DNA of 8,327 bases from RUG14121 sp964533935. GTDB lineage: Bacteria > Bacillota_I > Bacilli_A > RF39 > UBA660. A program made the position numbers and the translations under genes. The DNA lies in assembly GCA_964533935.1 (NCBI GenBank), contig CAZHOG010000021.1:1-8327 (forward strand), given 5' to 3'. Below the pieces are notes generated by a model that ran no database searches, was not told the DNA's origin, and saw only the letters and a list, made by a program, of their open reading frames with translations. Shown here piece after piece: positions 6,101 through 8,327 of this stretch (the first letter of the stretch is position 1; the number at the start of each line of letters is the position of its first letter).

Positions 6101-8327
6101 TGGTTGCACTTGTTCTAGAGCAAGGATATTATTATCAAACTTATTATCTTCATTTATACTTTTAACATAATTTAATTTATGTTTTACCTTACCACTTAAA
6201 TATTCACTAGCTATAACATATCCTTTATTAAAATCATTTATTTTTTCTGGATCTTGATAAATAAGATATCCTAATTCTTCTATGATTTCATTCTCTTGTT
6301 TAGGATATATTGTTTTCATATATTCAATATCTACACAGCCACGATTATTAAGCGAATACTTCAAAGTATCTTCTGCATTCTCAGCACTACTTACTTCTTT
6401 ATTTTTTCTTATTGTTCTTTTGCTAAATACATCACCTTTAACATAAATTGGTTTATCATTTTCTTCATCTTTGCTTATTTTATTTTCAATTGATGTTAAT
6501 AAATAATAATCTGGATCACTGTCAAATGCTCTAGCATTTACATTATCATTTATGTATCCATATTTCTTTTGAAACAAATCATATTCAGTTGATAATTTTT
6601 GTTGTGCTTTTGCAAGTTCTTCATCAGTACCATCATTAAGTTGTACATCAAAAACTTCTCTTAATGCATATTTAACTTTACATAACGATATAATTCTTTT
6701 AGAAGTCATACCATCTTGTATTGAATAAGGAATTAAAGATGAATTTTGTCTTTGATATATAATTTCTTTATTATCAACATCTTTAATAATAAAAGCATTA
6801 TTCTTTATATTATCAGTAATATCTAATATCGGATATTCACTATTCTGCTCACTCATTTCATAAGTTGCTTTTTCATATATATTAGGTGGTAAATTATTAA
6901 TAGCATTTTCTATTAATGCATTTATTGATACATCACTAGGATTTAAAGTATTTTCCATTCCAAAAGGAGAAGTCCTTAATTCCATTTTACCAAGCATCAT
7001 ACTTGGATTATCTATATAATAATTATTAATAGTTATTCCATCATCATATTCGCTTGTATAAATCCAATTTTCATCACTTACATCTAATTTTAATTCGTCA
7101 ATTTTTTTAAGAAAAATAATATCAGTTGTTACCTTTGTATTTGCATTGCCAGTAAATGTATTGTTTGGTAATCTTATAGCACCTACAAGTTCTGCTCTTT
7201 TTGCAATGTATTCTCTAACTGATTTATCTTTTTTATCTAAAGTACCATCCGTTGTTATAAAAGCTATAATTCCACCATCTCTTACTTTGTCTAATGTCTT
7301 TTGAAAGAAGTAATCATGTATCTTGAATTTTTCTTTATATCTTTTATCAAATACTGGCATACTACCAAAAGGCACATTACCAATTGAAATATCAAATAAA
7401 TTATCTGGTACAGTAGATTCTTCATATCCCTTTATTTCTATTTTTGAGTTAGGATATAACTTTTTAGCAATTCTTCCACTTATACTGTCTATTTCTACAC
7501 CATATAAATTGGACTCTTTCATAATCTCTGGTATTCTTCCAAAAAAGTTTCCAATACCACATGATGGCTCTAATATATTACCTTTATTAAATCCAAACTT
7601 TTCTAATGATTGGTAAATGCAATCAATAGCAATATTAGGAGTATAAAAAGAAGATGTAGTTGATCTTCTAGCATCTTTATATTCTTCATCATTAAGTAAA
7701 CTCCTTAATTTCTCCCTTTCTTTAATCCAATTATCTTTTCTTTCATCAAAAACATCAGAAATTCCACCCCAACCTACATATTTTGATAAAACATCTTGCT
7801 CTTCAACTGTTGCATTTCTATTTTCTTTTTCTAATGATCTTAATACTTCAATCGCTTTTATATTATCTTCATATCTACTTTTAGCACCAAAACTATTATC
7901 AATTTTATCATCACTAATATGATAATTAATTGGTGGATTAATTTCTTTTTGCTCTTGTTCAATACCATTTTCATTATAGTATGTTGTAGTTGGATTAGTA
8001 GTTTCAATTCCACTATTAGTTGGAATGATACTTACTTCATCAATCTTATAAGAGATTTCTTTATCAATATTATCTAATTCTTCTTGTAATTTATCACTTT
8101 CCGATACTTGTTTTGTACTTGATATATTTAAGTCAAATTGCTTTTCGTCAAAATTATGCCAAAATATATGTATTAAAGATGGGGAAAAGGATATTGAAAA
8201 ATCTTTATCTTTCGTTAATGTAGATAAAAAGTAATTTTCAACAATTCCGTTATTCATTTTTATTTCATCTGTCTTATCAGTATTAAAAATTGAAAAACTA
8301 TTGTCTCCAAAATCATCTGCAATAGGA
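3155..8327 (-). CDS. N12-class adenine DNA methyltransferase fused to SNF2-type helicase, 5'-truncated
   Basis: Giant mobile-element protein of the methylase-plus-helicase family common in Bacillota ICEs and related to phage P1 DarB-type proteins. It likely methylates element DNA and remodels it by ATP hydrolysis. Numbering from Met at 8257: an entry segment ends in YVGWGGISDVFD (160-171); FYTP is at 204-207; SAM-binding motif I, EPSCGIGNF, is at 230-238; the catalytic-type GNVPFG is at 293-298. The helicase has HAVGAGKT (Walker A) at 907-914, DEAH at 1071-1074, ATGTPISNS at 1121-1129 and QREGRILRQG (motif VI) at 1401-1410. Residues about 1480-1690 are charged and coiled-coil-like. The frame stays open for 23 codons beyond that Met to the window edge, and no Shine-Dalgarno precedes it, so the true start is outside. 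At least 1,723 residues are visible; relatives usually exceed 2,000. No frameshift or loss of a key motif is visible. Confidence 0.95.
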   Translation of the reverse strand, partial: PIADDFGDNSFSIFNTDKTDEIKMNNGIVENYFLSTLTKDKDFSISFSPSLIHIFWHNFDEKQFDLNISSTKQVSESDKLQEELDNIDKEISYKIDEVSIIPTNSGIETTNPTTTYYNENGIEQEQKEINPPINYHISDDKIDNSFGAKSRYEDNIKAIEVLRSLEKENRNATVEEQDVLSKYVGWGGISDVFDERKDNWIKEREKLRSLLNDEEYKDARRSTTSSFYTPNIAIDCIYQSLEKFGFNKGNILEPSCGIGNFFGRIPEIMKESNLYGVEIDSISGRIAKKLYPNSKIEIKGYEESTVPDNLFDISIGNVPFGSMPVFDKRYKEKFKIHDYFFQKTLDKVRDGGIIAFITTDGTLDKKDKSVREYIAKRAELVGAIRLPNNTFTGNANTKVTTDIIFLKKIDELKLDVSDENWIYTSEYDDGITINNYYIDNPSMMLGKMELRTSPFGMENTLNPSDVSINALIENAINNLPPNIYEKATYEMSEQNSEYPILDITDNIKNNAFIIKDVDNKEIIYQRQNSSLIPYSIQDGMTSKRIISLCKVKYALREVFDVQLNDGTDEELAKAQQKLSTEYDLFQKKYGYINDNVNARAFDSDPDYYLLTSIENKISKDEENDKPIYVKGDVFSKRTIRKNKEVSSAENAEDTLKYSLNNRGCVDIEYMKTIYPKQENEIIEELGYLIYQDPEKINDFNKGYVIASEYLSGKVKHKLNYVKSINEDNKFDNNILALEQVQPIPLDFDEISVKLGSTWIPEDIYHQFCIELLDIPRWNSSILKIKYAKEANTWLFQASGLYGYGVKNTNTWGTNRADALSIIKNTLNLQTVTVYDKLDDDRRVVNPVETANAREKQELIKQEFKEWLWKDEERRERLVKIYNEKFNCIREREYDGSHLTFDGMNPSIDLREHQKNAVARVIYGGNTLLAHAVGAGKTYECIASAMEMKRLGIVSKPMFVVPNHLLGQWANEILKLYPTVNILVATQKDFEKTRRKKLMGKIATGEWDAVLVAHSSFGLIPMSKEYEKKHIENQIEEVTQAIERIKAESNEGLSVKKLEQIKMFMDNKLKALLDDTKKDDVVNFEELGVDQLIVDEAHMFKNLPMFSKIRNVAGINNSESKKATDLFMKISYVLENNNGKGAVFATGTPISNSMGELFAMQKYLQLDRLREMGLEHFDEWASTFGEIVNSFEISPDGNGFRTKARFAQFFNIPELMSLFKEVADIKTSKMLDLPIPKLKDGEYKTIVAPKSEELGEFVDKLAERSEIIRNGCDPRIDNMLLVTNDGRKAALDLRMIDSTLPDLSNSKINIAIENIYRIWLENKEDKLTQLVFCDLSTPKTDGTFNVYDDIRDKLIARGVSEDEIEYIHNAKTNPQKLKLFEDMRSGNKRILIGSTSKMGAGMNVQDKLVALHHLDCPWRPSDIEQREGRILRQGNQNEEVEIYRYITEGSFDAYSYQLIETKANFINQIMSNSNGGGRTAEDLDRDTLTYAEVKALASGNPLILDKFKVENELKQLYLSKSRYDKSHIDLEKKYNFELPRQLKYQEEYLKGLEEDIPKVKDLSADNFRITLMNSCYDSRKDASTKFYQSLTLLKIREETKIGEISGFDIIGTREKLRYTPIVYIKGTGRYKVEINNIDEIGNILKLENILKSFDNKRNNIKENIEYTKKQLNDIKTDLDKPFTNSDRIRELQKEKARIDSELDLDKQEVTSELENDEKDTEREC

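Noticed and set aside
6296..7616. Plus-strand open frames at 6296-6493 and 7323-7616
   Set aside because: Both are antisense to the methylase-helicase; the second lies across its methyltransferase motifs.
3155..8257. Methylase-helicase as part of a DISARM or BREX-like defence system
   Set aside because: The fused architecture and motif wording match the ICE-borne methylase-helicase family, and no partner defence genes are visible; the neighbours are xis and int.

Overview
The window is very AT-rich bacterial DNA. It uses the standard code: TGA acts as a stop and TGG as Trp. Shine-Dalgarno sites are strong and purine-rich, and TTG starts look likely. This fits a low-GC Bacillota/Mollicutes-type (possibly gut) bacterium, but no marker gene fixes the taxon. 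All convincing genes lie on the minus strand, so the biological order runs from right to left. The content is that of one end of an integrative mobile element, most likely an integrative conjugative element (ICE) of a Tn1549-like type: a giant DNA methylase-helicase, then small accessory genes, then an excisionase-like gene, then a tyrosine integrase.

Layout, right to left. 8327-3155: a fused N12-class adenine methyltransferase and SNF2-type helicase. It is open through the right edge, so its N-terminus is missing. 3154-2957: an intergenic stretch with a near-perfect 32-bp inverted repeat and a possible 21-codon ORF. 2956-1610: three tightly packed small genes (78, 168 and 193 aa) that I do not recognise. 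1593-1197: an excisionase/recombination-directionality-type gene with a helix-turn-helix C-terminus, interrupted by an assembly gap. 1186-1: a tyrosine integrase with two tandem arm-binding-like modules, also interrupted by a gap and cut at the left edge before its last catalytic residues.

The two runs of 10 N (1047-1056 and 1359-1368) matter for reading the left end. Each gap is flanked by the same short sequence on both sides, and on one side there is about 32 bp of richer-GC sequence that does not belong. Merging each pair of repeats and dropping the extra tail gives an uninterrupted integrase and an uninterrupted excisionase. I therefore read both genes as intact in the real genome and the breaks as assembly defects.

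How the genes may work together (inference): integrase and excisionase would insert and excise the element. The methylase-helicase would travel with it, possibly protecting incoming DNA. The three small genes sit between helicase and xis, where accessory or cargo genes can occur. The most useful novelty leads are this unrecognised three-gene cassette, the doubled arm-binding module of the integrase, and the 32-bp inverted repeat.
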